From Lyngbya aestuarii BL J (GTDB lineage Bacteria; Cyanobacteriota; Cyanobacteriia; Cyanobacteriales; Microcoleaceae), in NCBI RefSeq assembly GCF_000478195.2, contig NZ_AUZM01000054.1:1-41177 (forward strand): 41,177 bases of DNA, in the 5' to 3' direction. Both the position numbers and the translations under genes were made by a program. Shown here piece by piece: positions 1-7,172 of the stretch. The notes beneath the pieces were generated by a model. That model searched no databases. It had not been told where the DNA came from and saw only the letters and a program-made list of their open reading frames with translations. Positions within the stretch are counted from its first letter, which is position 1. Each line of letters starts with the position of its first letter.

Positions 1-56
1 ACCTCCCCACCTCCCCATCTCCCCACCTCCCTACCTCCCCACCTCCCCACCTCACA
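1..56. repeat. CT-rich low-complexity tandem repeat
   Basis: The first 56 bases are an imperfect tandem of ACCTCCCC-like octamers with occasional T or A substitutions. It ends 12 bases before the first gene. I see no coding sense in it. It looks like an intergenic microsatellite, and it continues beyond the window edge. Confidence 0.8.
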
Positions 57-68
57 ACTCTTTCGATC

Positions 69-1799
69 ATGCAACCTGTTGACTACACCACTCTGATCGC
101 CGCTTGTACCGAACTTCGTCAAGAATGGCTTCCCGCCCGTCTTGAACAAGTCTATCAGCGCGATCGCTTTACCATTTCCCTGCTGTTACGCACCCTCAAA
201 CGCAAAGGATGGCTAGACATTGCTTGGCATCCCCAAGCCGCCCGAATGTGTATCGGTGATCCCCCCCCTCGCGCACCCGATACTTTTACCTTTAGCGATC
301 AACTGCGACATCAGTTAAGCGGTCTGGCCCTAGTGGCGATCTCTGAGGTTTCACCGTGGGAAAGGGTGCTAGACTTACAATTTGCCAAACGGCCTGGAGA
401 AAGCCCCCTCTGGCATCTCTATGTCGAAGTGATGAGCAAATACAGTAATGTAGTCTTAACCGGAAAAGATCATCTGATTGTCACTGCGGCTCATCAAGTC
501 AGTAGCCAACAGTCAAGTGTTCGTCCGATCCAAACCAGTCAACCCTACGAACTTCCGCCCAGTCTCACTGATCCCATTCCTCGGTTAAGTGAACCCCAAG
601 AACAATGGCAACGACGGGTAAGTTTAATTCCCGGTTCCCTCAAGCGCCAACTCCTCAAAACCTATCGGGGGTTAAGTTCAGCTTTAGTGATCGGAATGAT
701 TCAAGCCGCAGGATTAGATCCCCAATGCCTAACTGAAAACCTGACAGACACCGAATGGACTCGTTTATTTGAATGTTGGTGTCAATGGTTAGAAGCGTTA
801 GAAACATCAAACTTTCAGCCTCATTTTACCGAAACCGGATATTCTGTCATCGCTTGGAATAACACCCCGTCAAAATCTGCTGTTGAAACCGTACAAGAAC
901 TCTTAAACCGTTACTATACAGCCGAACTCAACCAACAGGAATTTAAGCAAGTCCGCCATCAAATTAGTCAAAAACTCATCAATCTTCTCAGCAAATTACG
1001 TCAAAAAGCCGACGGTTTTATTCAACGTCTAAAACAATCCGACGACGCTGACACCTATCGCGCCCAAGCTGACTTATTAATGGCTTCTCTACACGAATGG
1101 CAACCGGGAATGAAAACAATTACCCTTTCTGATTTTGAAACCGGAGAACCTGTTAAAATTCCCCTTAATCCTGAAAAAAATGCCGTTCAAAATGCCCAAG
1201 CCTATTACAAACGTCATCAGAAGTTAAAACGCGCCCGAATAGCTGTAGAACCGCTTTTAGCCGAAGTTCAAGGCGAAATTGATTATCTCGAACAAGTCGA
1301 AGCGGCGATCGCCCAAATTGAAACCTATCAAGCTTCAGAGGACTTACAAACCCTAGCTGAAATTCGGGATGAACTCACTCAAGAAGGCTATTTTAATACT
1401 CCCGGTTATCAAAATCGTTCGACAACAGAAACCGAATTTTATCGGTATCAAACTCCTAGTGGATTTGAATTATTAGTCGGACGAAATAACCGTCAAAATG
1501 ATTTACTCACCTCAAAAGTCGCCGGAGATTATGACTTGTGGTTTCATTCTCAAGAAATCCCCGGAAGCCATGTGTTATTAAGACTCAACGCCGGAGAAGT
1601 TCCCGAGGAAACAGATTTGCAGTTTGTAGCGAATTTAACCGCATATTATAGTCGCGCTCGTCAGAGTGAACAAGTTCCGGTGATTTATACCAAACCCAAA
1701 CACGTCTACAAACCCAAAGGCGCCAAACCTGGAATGGTCATCTACAAGCATGAAACCGTGATCTGGGGGAATCCTCAACAAGCAGTGACAAACCCTTAG
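69..1799 (+). CDS. rqcH: NFACT family protein (RqcH/Rqc2 homologue, 'fibronectin-binding A' domain)
   Basis: A 576-residue protein with the NFACT layout: an N-terminal NFACT-N/FbpA domain (about residues 1-280), a charged helical coiled-coil middle (about 285-440) and a C-terminal NFACT-R domain (about 455-570). The NFACT-R domain carries DLWFH followed by PGSHV and a basic tail rich in KPK. Known family role: RqcH binds stalled 50S-peptidyl-tRNA complexes and recruits tRNA-Ala to add C-terminal alanine tails that mark nascent chains for degradation. The N-terminal D-R pair used by RqcH appears here as PWERVLDL, so Glu-Arg stands where Asp-Arg is usual. Whether tailing is retained is uncertain. 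Older databases call it fibronectin-binding protein, which is probably not its job here. It is monocistronic as far as visible. The ATG at 69 is the only sensible start. Confidence 0.88.
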   Translation: MQPVDYTTLIAACTELRQEWLPARLEQVYQRDRFTISLLLRTLKRKGWLDIAWHPQAARMCIGDPPPRAPDTFTFSDQLRHQLSGLALVAISEVSPWERVLDLQFAKRPGESPLWHLYVEVMSKYSNVVLTGKDHLIVTAAHQVSSQQSSVRPIQTSQPYELPPSLTDPIPRLSEPQEQWQRRVSLIPGSLKRQLLKTYRGLSSALVIGMIQAAGLDPQCLTENLTDTEWTRLFECWCQWLEALETSNFQPHFTETGYSVIAWNNTPSKSAVETVQELLNRYYTAELNQQEFKQVRHQISQKLINLLSKLRQKADGFIQRLKQSDDADTYRAQADLLMASLHEWQPGMKTITLSDFETGEPVKIPLNPEKNAVQNAQAYYKRHQKLKRARIAVEPLLAEVQGEIDYLEQVEAAIAQIETYQASEDLQTLAEIRDELTQEGYFNTPGYQNRSTTETEFYRYQTPSGFELLVGRNNRQNDLLTSKVAGDYDLWFHSQEIPGSHVLLRLNAGEVPEETDLQFVANLTAYYSRARQSEQVPVIYTKPKHVYKPKGAKPGMVIYKHETVIWGNPQQAVTNP

Positions 1800-1913
1800 A
1801 TCAGTGATCCAACGATACTCACATTTTAGACGACAGGTGTTGACCCGCGACATTACCCTTCCGACTTCACCGAGATCAGTGAAAACACTATCGGAAAAAT
1901 TGGTGTTCTTTGT

Positions 1914-1919
1914 TACAAT
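1914..1919 (+). promoter_or_regulatory. Probable -10 box of the 1926-2049 small RNA
   Basis: TACAAT lies 7 bases before the inferred RNA start. No convincing -35 hexamer is seen at 17 bp spacing, so an activator or an atypical promoter is possible. The same bases could instead pair with CATTGTAA at 2014-2021, which would put them inside the RNA. The start is therefore not settled. Confidence 0.4.
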
Positions 1920-1925
1920 GGAGAA

Positions 1926-2049
1926 TTAGGGAGATTTGAGAACTCCAACCCGCAGATTACAAGGGAACGTACCTCCTGGGTTAGTCTCAAATCGAAACAA
2001 CAACGGTGCTTTTCATTGTAACGAAAGACCAGCTTCGGCTGGTTTTTTT
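1926..2049 (+). ncRNA. Candidate structured small RNA with intrinsic terminator
   Basis: This intergenic stretch folds strongly. GATTTGAGA (1933-1941) pairs perfectly with TCTCAAATC (1985-1993). Inside it, AACCC (1947-1951) pairs with GGGTT (1978-1982), leaving an apical loop containing GGGAACGTACCTCC. An unpaired GAAACAACAACGG segment follows. The end is a textbook intrinsic terminator: ACCAGC, loop TTCG, GCTGGT, then a run of seven T (2028-2049). No credible ORF fits; a nominal 68-codon frame here simply runs through the hairpins. The size (~124 nt) and the unpaired GAAACA stretch recall the cyanobacterial Yfr2/CyR1 family, but I could not align it, so that assignment is only a suggestion. 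Confidence 0.6.
2028..2049 (+). terminator. Intrinsic terminator of the candidate small RNA
   Basis: A six-base-pair GC-rich stem, ACCAGC/GCTGGT, closed by a stable TTCG tetraloop and followed by a T-run. Confidence 0.85.
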
Positions 2050-2161
2050 ATTTTAATCTGTAGAAATCAATCTGAGTTCAGTCTTCCGACAGAAACATCA
2101 GGGATAATTAGTGTCTGGAGAGAGATCACCTCTTTGAGATAGACTTCTTTTGAGTCTAGAA

Positions 2162-2193
2162 TTCCCGTAACTTCAGTTCGGGGAGTATGTCAA
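2162..2193 (+). repeat. Possible relic IS200/IS605-type right end
   Basis: GAATTCCCG, a short hairpin (CCCG with bulge, AAC/GTT, CGGG), then GGGAGTATGTCAA. The layout closely parallels the right end of the intact element at 3586-3618: GAATCCC, stem, GGGAGTTGTCAA. It lies about 50 bases upstream of the intact element's left-end hairpin. It may mark an older or decayed insertion, or a small non-autonomous derivative. No transposase remnant was found next to it. Confidence 0.35.
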
Positions 2194-2242
2194 AATATTG
2201 CATAGAATCTAAGCTAAACCTTTATCTTAACCTGCCAGAAGA

Positions 2243-2262
2243 CCCTCACATTTAGTGACGGG
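2243..2262 (+). repeat. IS left-end (LE) imperfect hairpin
   Basis: CCC-TCAC pairs with GTGA-(C)-GGG around a short AT loop. It is the same stem pattern as the right end at 3590-3609, including the single bulged C. Confidence 0.6.
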
Positions 2263-2316
2263 ATGAATGGCAGTCCAGGGATGTGATACCATAGCAGCAG
2301 TAGTTTGGTAGAGAGT

Positions 2317-3573
2317 ATGTTGAAGGCGTACAAATATCGAATCTATCCAACAAATGAACAGAAAGACCAGTTGATTCGGTCAATGGGTTCTGCTCGTTGG
2401 TTTTACAATTACGCCCTCAACTTAACTTCCCAAACCTATAAAGAAACGGGTAAAGGTTTGAGTCGCAATGACATCATCAAGCTTTTACCTGGCTTAAAAA
2501 AAGAGCATGAGTGGTTAAGCGAACCGCCCTCTCAGTGTTTGCAGCAAGTCGCTCTAGATTTGTCGAGTGCATTTTTAAATTTCTTTGAGAAACGGGCTAA
2601 ATATCCCAACTTTAAAAAGAAACACAACCAGCAGTCGATTAGGTTTCCTCAAAGCGTCAAATTGCAGGGTGACTATTTAAAATTACCGAAATTAGGGAAG
2701 ATTTACTGTAAAGTCTCTCGATTACCAGAAGGGACAATTAAATCAGTAACAGTTTCACTAACTCCATCGGGTCAATTTTACGCCTCGTGTCTGTACGAAA
2801 ATGGCAAAGAAAAACCCTCGGTCAAAGCTAGCGGAAAAGCAGTCGGGATTGATTGTGGGTTATCGCATTTTGTAATTACTTCTGATGGAAGTAAGCATGG
2901 TAATCCCAAATATTACCGGAAATATGAGACTAAGTTAGCCAAGAAACAAAAGCAACTGAGCCGTAAGGTGAAAGGTTCCCAGAACCGGAACAAAGCTCGA
3001 ATTAAAGTGGCCAAGGTTCACGCTAAAATCACTCGTTGTCGAGAAGATTTTTTACACAAGCTAAGTCGTAAATTAGTTGACGAAAACCAAGTCATAGTTG
3101 TGGAAAATCTGGCGGTCAAAAACATGGTCAAAAACCACCCTTACGGGTTCGCCAGTCGCTTCAAGTCGGGGAACCCGCCCAACGCGCTGGCTCATAAGCT
3201 CGCCAAATCAATTAGCGATGCAGGTTGGGGACAATTTTGCACCATGCTCAAATACAAAGCGGAGTGGGAAGGGAAAGTCTACATTGAAGTAGACAGATTC
3301 TTTCCTAGTTCAAAAACTTGTCATGTTTGCCTGAATCAAGTAGGTAGTTTGACTCTCGATGTCAGAGAATGGACTTGCGAAAAATGCCAGACAAAACATG
3401 ACAGAGACATAAACGCCGCGATAAATATCAGAGAAGAAGGTTTACGACTTTTGAGCCAGTGCGGTCTTGACGGTGTCCGTCGAAGAGCAACTGGCGTGGC
3501 GGGAGGGCATCTCGCTACCGCTTCTGGAGTTCGAGTCAGACCAAGTAAAGGCACTGCTTTTACAAGGCGTTAA
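2317..3573 (+). CDS. tnpB: IS605-family TnpB, RNA-guided endonuclease
   Basis: A protein of 418 residues, starting at the ATG at 2317 (MLKAYKYRIYPT, the usual TnpB beginning). An upstream in-frame TTG at 2305 is less likely. An N-terminal helix-turn-helix/wedge region is followed by a split RuvC nuclease. The first Asp is in GIDCGLSHF (about D179), the Glu in VVENLAVKNM (about E263) and the last Asp in HDRDINAAINI (about D362/D364). A CxxC...CxxC zinc ribbon (CHVC, CEKC) lies just before the last Asp. All catalytic residues are present, so the nuclease is plausibly active. Known family role: TnpB uses an RNA from the element's right end to cut DNA at a site next to a target-adjacent motif, which favours element retention. 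It is not accompanied by tnpA. Confidence 0.92.
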   Translation: MLKAYKYRIYPTNEQKDQLIRSMGSARWFYNYALNLTSQTYKETGKGLSRNDIIKLLPGLKKEHEWLSEPPSQCLQQVALDLSSAFLNFFEKRAKYPNFKKKHNQQSIRFPQSVKLQGDYLKLPKLGKIYCKVSRLPEGTIKSVTVSLTPSGQFYASCLYENGKEKPSVKASGKAVGIDCGLSHFVITSDGSKHGNPKYYRKYETKLAKKQKQLSRKVKGSQNRNKARIKVAKVHAKITRCREDFLHKLSRKLVDENQVIVVENLAVKNMVKNHPYGFASRFKSGNPPNALAHKLAKSISDAGWGQFCTMLKYKAEWEGKVYIEVDRFFPSSKTCHVCLNQVGSLTLDVREWTCEKCQTKHDRDINAAINIREEGLRLLSQCGLDGVRRRATGVAGGHLATASGVRVRPSKGTAFTRR

Positions 3574-3634
3574 ACTGTGAAGGAAGAATCCCTCGCGTCC
3601 CGCGACGGGAGTTGTCAAAAACATCAGATATGAA
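3480..3634 (+). ncRNA. Predicted omega RNA (reRNA) with guide from flanking DNA
   Basis: In IS605 elements the guide RNA overlaps the 3' end of tnpB, runs to the right end, and continues into the flank, which becomes the guide. The C-terminal tnpB part, the gap and the right-end hairpin are all present here. The guide would start after TCAA at 3618 (AACATCAGATATGAAT). The 5' end is a guess from family knowledge. There is no direct sequence evidence for transcription. Confidence 0.4.
3590..3609 (+). repeat. IS right-end (RE) hairpin
   Basis: CCC-TCGCG pairs with CGCGA-(C)-GGG around the loop TCC. GAGTTGTCAA follows, with the likely cleavage tetranucleotide TCAA at 3615-3618. Confidence 0.65.
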
Positions 3635-3848
3635 TCCTAAAAAGCTACTGGGTATTTTGTTCTTACTGTTAGTCGCTATTTTTATCACCTCCGGGGATAC
3701 CTATGAGTTTCTCCCCGAACCCGCTAGAGAAGCCAGTGTCAAAAGTCGAAAGTTCATTGTTGGTTTATGGCCAGACTGGTTAAGACGACAAGATTTTGAT
3801 GCCGAACGAGAGAAAGAAATTGAACAGTTAGAGAAACAAGGTAAATAA
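3630..3848 (+). CDS. Small single-pass membrane protein of unknown function
   Basis: A protein of 72 residues from the ATG at 3630 (MNPKKLLGILFLLLVAIFI...). Two basic residues precede one hydrophobic segment (about residues 6-21), then a charged C-terminal tail ending in Glu/Lys-rich helix. An in-frame GTG/ATG-like extension further upstream would run into the transposon right end, so 3630 is preferred. The insertion element ends only 11 bases before this start. The gene's native promoter and ribosome site were therefore either displaced or are supplied by the element. Function is not recognised; it resembles small conserved cyanobacterial proteins. Confidence 0.6.
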   Translation: MNPKKLLGILFLLLVAIFITSGDTYEFLPEPAREASVKSRKFIVGLWPDWLRRQDFDAEREKEIEQLEKQGK

Positions 3849-3893
3849 AGCAGAGGAGACAAGTAAGAGACAAAATCCAGCATTGATACGGAG

Positions 3894-3919
3894 TAGGGGT
3901 AGTTGATCAATTACCCCTA
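3894..3919. terminator. Hairpin between convergent genes
   Basis: TAGGGGTA (3894-3901) pairs with TACCCCTA (3912-3919) around a loop that is itself the palindrome TTGATCAA. It lies between the small membrane gene and ilvC, which converge. There is no T-run on either strand, so it may be a factor-dependent or bidirectional stop, or an RNA 3'-end stabiliser. Confidence 0.5.
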
Positions 3920-3935
3920 GAACACTTCTACAGAA

Positions 3936-4982
<1,047 letters not shown>

Positions 4983-5124
4983 CTATCACGAGTCAGTCCC
5001 CCCTCTGAATATAAAATTTACAAGTTAAAAATTTATACCTTAAATAATCGAGGGCAATGTATGGGGTAGAATCAACAGACTCACAGAATCAGAATTTTCA
5101 GATTTTTTGTCGCAATTATTAACA

Positions 5125-5514
5125 ATGTTTGAGTATATCACCCTACCTGATAACATTTTACCTCCCGTTGCACCCTATTCTCATGCAGTACGGGCAGGAG
5201 ATTTTTTGTTTGTTACCGGACAACTTCCTGAAGACCCCAATACAGGAGAAATTATCAAAGGAAGTATTGAAAAGCAAACCCAACAAGTGATGGAAAATTT
5301 GAGGTTAGTTCTCGAACACGCCGGAACGAATTTTGATCGCGTTGTCATGTCACGAATTTTTTTAACAGATTTTCGCGACTATCAAAGTGTGAATCAGATT
5401 TATGCGTCTTATTTTCATTCAAAACGTTTACCCTGTCGCACGACTGTCGGGGTTCTCGGGCTAGCAGGTTTGGGTGATATTGAGATTGATTTGATTGTTT
5501 ATTGTGGTGATTAA
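5125..5514 (+). CDS. ridA: RidA family reactive-intermediate deaminase (YjgF/UK114)
   Basis: A protein of 129 residues from the ATG at 5125 (MFEYITLPDN). An upstream TTG at 5107 would add six residues not typical of the family. Family signatures are PPVAPYSHAVRAGDFLFVTGQLP at the N-terminus, GTNFDRVVMSRIFLTD, and RLPCRTTVGVLGLAGLGDIEIDLI, which contains the conserved substrate-binding Arg. Known role: hydrolysis of 2-aminoacrylate and related enamines released by PLP enzymes, including threonine/serine dehydratases of isoleucine synthesis. It is divergent from ilvC, sharing a 193-bp promoter region. Confidence 0.9.
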   Translation: MFEYITLPDNILPPVAPYSHAVRAGDFLFVTGQLPEDPNTGEIIKGSIEKQTQQVMENLRLVLEHAGTNFDRVVMSRIFLTDFRDYQSVNQIYASYFHSKRLPCRTTVGVLGLAGLGDIEIDLIVYCGD

Positions 5515-5899
5515 TTCTCTTTTCAGTTCAAAGGTCTACTCTCTCAGGTAAGAGAAGTAAAATCCAAAAGGATGAAAGGGATCAGCTACATACGATACAA
5601 ATTGAGGATGAAATTGAGACAAAATAGTTAAGTTGTATAAACTTCTGTAAACTTAAGTCTAATTCTCTTTTAACAAATAAAATTCACAAATCCTGCAATA
5701 GCAAGAGGAGATTGAATTTACAGGATTTGAGTGAGTTGATCCAAGAGTTTACAGTTTGAAAAGTCCTGTTAAGTCTTATTTCAGCTTCACTAATTTAAGG
5801 GATAACCAGGGTAATTTATGATTCATACTAGAAAAAAGACACGCAACTAATTAATGCAGTGTTTCACTGTTGAATCTAACTTTGATAAACTTTAGTGAT
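5515..5899. other. Intergenic region without recognised gene
   Basis: AT-rich spacer of 385 bases. The only structure I see is an inverted repeat of eight bases, AAATCCTG near 5688 and CAGGATTT near 5721, with a 24-base loop and no T-run. No coding potential is evident on either strand. Confidence 0.5.
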
Positions 5900-6184
5900 A
5901 TGAGACGACCTTCACAATTAACCCGGTTAATTTGGGATTTCTATCGTGAAAATCACGAAGAACTGCAACGACTTCAACCCTTAGCAAAATGCAAAGTCTA
6001 CCGTCGCTGGGGTGTGTTGCATATTCAATGTGTTAGCCAAGATATGGCTGATTTGATGGCGGCTTCCCAAAAGCTGTTAAGAGAACCTATTTCTCAAATG
6101 CGACTTGCTCAAAAAATCAAAATCTCCGTTAAAAATATGACGGTAGCTGTATTTGATGTCAAACCCGACACGATCATTGCTTAA
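5900..6184 (+). CDS. Conserved-looking hypothetical protein, 94 aa
   Basis: Begins at the ATG at 5900 (MRRPSQLTRLIWDFYRENHEE). The frame stays open upstream to 5870 but only with TTG-type starts. The protein is basic and has no signal peptide or membrane segment. It has a compact alpha/beta look: an amphipathic N-terminal helix, then a strand-like KCKVYRRWGVLHIQC, a helix DMADLMAASQKLL and a strand near IKISVKNMTVAVF. I do not recognise the family. It is the last protein gene before the tandem sRNA array, and a hairpin follows it at 6211-6234. Confidence 0.65.
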   Translation: MRRPSQLTRLIWDFYRENHEELQRLQPLAKCKVYRRWGVLHIQCVSQDMADLMAASQKLLREPISQMRLAQKIKISVKNMTVAVFDVKPDTIIA

Positions 6185-6210
6185 GAAACTTGATCTATCT
6201 ATGTTCAATT

Positions 6211-6234
6211 CCTGCAATCTTAAACGGTTGCAGG
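6211..6234 (+). terminator. Probable terminator after the 94-aa gene
   Basis: CCTGCAA (6211-6217) pairs perfectly with TTGCAGG (6228-6234), loop of 10, followed by CTTTAATT. The T-run is weak. Confidence 0.5.
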
Positions 6235-6297
6235 CTTTAATTAAACCATTAGCACGCAGACAAAAGACAATTACTTTTTTAAATTCTAACGAAATTA

Positions 6298-6304
6298 TCC
6301 TGAA
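6298..6304 (+). promoter_or_regulatory. TCCGGAA-like element upstream of sRNA copy 1
   Basis: TCCTGAA, one mismatch from the TCCGGAA seen before the other three copies. It lies 30 bases before the conserved GTAGATG, where a -35 element would be expected. Confidence 0.55.
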
Positions 6305-6334
6305 TGGGTAAATAGAGAATAGAAGAATAACTCA

Positions 6335-6385
6335 GTAGATGCACCCTGATGAATTTCCTTTGGCAAAAGCCAGGGGATTTTTTTT
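6335..6385 (+). ncRNA. Tandem sRNA copy 1
   Basis: 51 bases: conserved GTAGATGCACCCTGAT, a short variable linker, then a terminator stem TCCTTTGGC/GCCAGGGGA with AAAA loop and eight T. It is the first of four homologous units. The single-stranded 5' part with CACCCTGAT is the conserved segment and likely the target-pairing region. The 5' end is set by where similarity between copies begins, not by mapping. Confidence 0.8.
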
Positions 6386-6462
6386 GCCCAAAACGTTCCC
6401 AAAATTTTCACAATTTAGCCACAATTCAACTTAAATTGATGTCAAATTAATTCTGCAAATAT

Positions 6463-6469
6463 TCCGGAA
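6463..6469 (+). promoter_or_regulatory. TCCGGAA element upstream of sRNA copy 2
   Basis: TCCGGAA within ATTCCGGAAG, 33 bases before GTAGATG, with GAATAA 17 bases further down as a possible -10. Confidence 0.6.
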
Positions 6470-6502
6470 GCCTCTTGATCTTTACTGAATAACAGAACAG
6501 GA

Positions 6503-6553
6503 GTAGATGCACCCCGATCAACTAGCCCTCGGATTAATCTGAGGGTTTTTTTT
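6503..6553 (+). ncRNA. Tandem sRNA copy 2
   Basis: 51 bases: GTAGATGCACCCCGAT (one T-to-C change from copies 1, 3 and 4), linker, then the stem CCCTCGGA/TCTGAGGG and eight T. The stem sequence differs from the other copies, but pairing is kept. Confidence 0.8.
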
Positions 6554-6637
6554 GTGTAGAGGTGTGTTCTAGCGAGATGTATATTTTCTAACAAATAATC
6601 TAAATAAACTTGTTTAACAGTGAAATTTTAGAACCTA

Positions 6638-6644
6638 TCCGGAA
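6638..6644 (+). promoter_or_regulatory. TCCGGAA element upstream of sRNA copy 3
   Basis: TCCGGAA in TATCCGGAACC, 32 bases before GTAGATG. TATAGA at 6668-6673 is a possible -10. Confidence 0.6.
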
Positions 6645-6676
6645 CCGATCTAATCGTACCAGAAGTCTATAGAAGA

Positions 6677-6727
6677 GTAGATGCACCCTGATGGTTATCC
6701 CCTAGCTTCGGTTAGGGGATTTTTTTT
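6677..6727 (+). ncRNA. Tandem sRNA copy 3
   Basis: 51 bases: GTAGATGCACCCTGAT, GGTT linker, stem ATCCCCTAGC/GTTAGGGGAT with TTCG loop, and eight T. This is the strongest terminator of the set. Confidence 0.82.
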
Positions 6728-6813
6728 GACAGCATGACTCCCAACTCAATTATTGACGCTACATCAACGCACTCTAGAAATCGAGACTGAATATTGATAG
6801 TTCGGAAAAATAA

Positions 6814-6960
6814 GCCATCGAACCTGATAGTTTGTTAGCACCCACTACACCCGGAAAACAAGTCTTGATCATCGAAGAAGGAACAGCAATTCCCGAAGAC
6901 TTACAAACAGAAATCGCAGATAGTGAAATTATATTCGTTCCCGATGGCACCTTTTTCTAA
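6814..6960 (+). pseudogene. Possible decayed coding remnant between sRNA copies 3 and 4
   Basis: From 6814 to the stop at 6958-6960 one frame reads like real protein (LAPTTPGKQVLIIEEG, then IPEDLQTEIADSEIIFVPDG), but it has no start codon and an in-frame TAA lies just upstream at 6811. A short protein-like stretch in a different frame (RTLEIETEY) ends near 6795, which suggests a frameshifted, truncated gene. The parent family is not recognised. It sits in the one interval of the array that is twice the usual spacing. Confidence 0.35.
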
Positions 6961-6976
6961 AAAACATTCTAAATTC

Positions 6977-6983
6977 TCCGGAA
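6977..6983 (+). promoter_or_regulatory. TCCGGAA element upstream of sRNA copy 4
   Basis: TCCGGAA in TCTCCGGAAAC, 30 bases before GTAGATG. It overlaps the remnant's downstream flank. Confidence 0.6.
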
Positions 6984-7013
6984 ACCCCCCACCCCCAACA
7001 GAAACAAAATATA

Positions 7014-7065
7014 GTAGATGCACCCTGATCAATTATCCTTCGGCTTCGGCTGAGGGATTTTTTTT
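7014..7065 (+). ncRNA. Tandem sRNA copy 4
   Basis: 52 bases: GTAGATGCACCCTGAT, CAATT linker, stem ATCCTTCGGC/GCTGAGGGAT with TTCG loop, and eight T. It ends 107 bases before smc. Confidence 0.82.
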
Positions 7066-7172
7066 GGTTTTTTGTAGAGATTCTGGCGATCGCGATGACG
7101 AATTGGACAACGACTGTGCTACCCTGTTGAAGATAAACACACAGTTGGCACAGGTACAGTTCCAAAGCGTAC

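Larger units (their letters stand above)
2226..3618 (+). mobile_element. Solitary IS200/IS605-family element carrying only tnpB
   Basis: The element has a left-end imperfect hairpin at 2243-2262 (CCCTCAC, loop, GTGACGGG), tnpB, and a right-end hairpin at 3590-3609 (CCCTCGCG, TCC, CGCGACGGG). Both hairpins have the same shape, including an unpaired C just before the closing GGG, as expected for ends read as single-stranded DNA by a Y1 transposase. TCAA at 3615-3618 follows the right hairpin and resembles the IS608-type right cleavage site, so 3618 is my proposed right boundary. The left boundary is approximate. No tnpA is present, so movement would need a transposase in trans. Confidence 0.7.
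6185..7172. other. 988-base non-protein-coding region holding the tandem sRNA array
   Basis: No intact protein gene lies between the 94-aa gene and smc. The region holds a terminator hairpin, four sRNA units with starts at 6335, 6503, 6677 and 7014 (intervals 168, 174 and 337) and the decayed coding scrap at 6814-6960. The nominal frame that starts at 6923 runs across sRNA copy 4 and into smc, and is not a gene. Confidence 0.75.

Noticed and set aside
1936-2142. 68-codon ORF on the plus strand
   Set aside because: It runs straight through the paired stems and terminator of the candidate small RNA and has no protein-like composition.
3612-3629. Earlier start for the small membrane protein
   Set aside because: It would begin inside the transposon's right-end cleavage region, so the ATG at 3630 is more likely the native start.
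6335-7065. The repeated units as a CRISPR array
   Set aside because: Units are about 170 bases apart, carry individual terminators and upstream elements, and no cas gene or short regular spacing exists.
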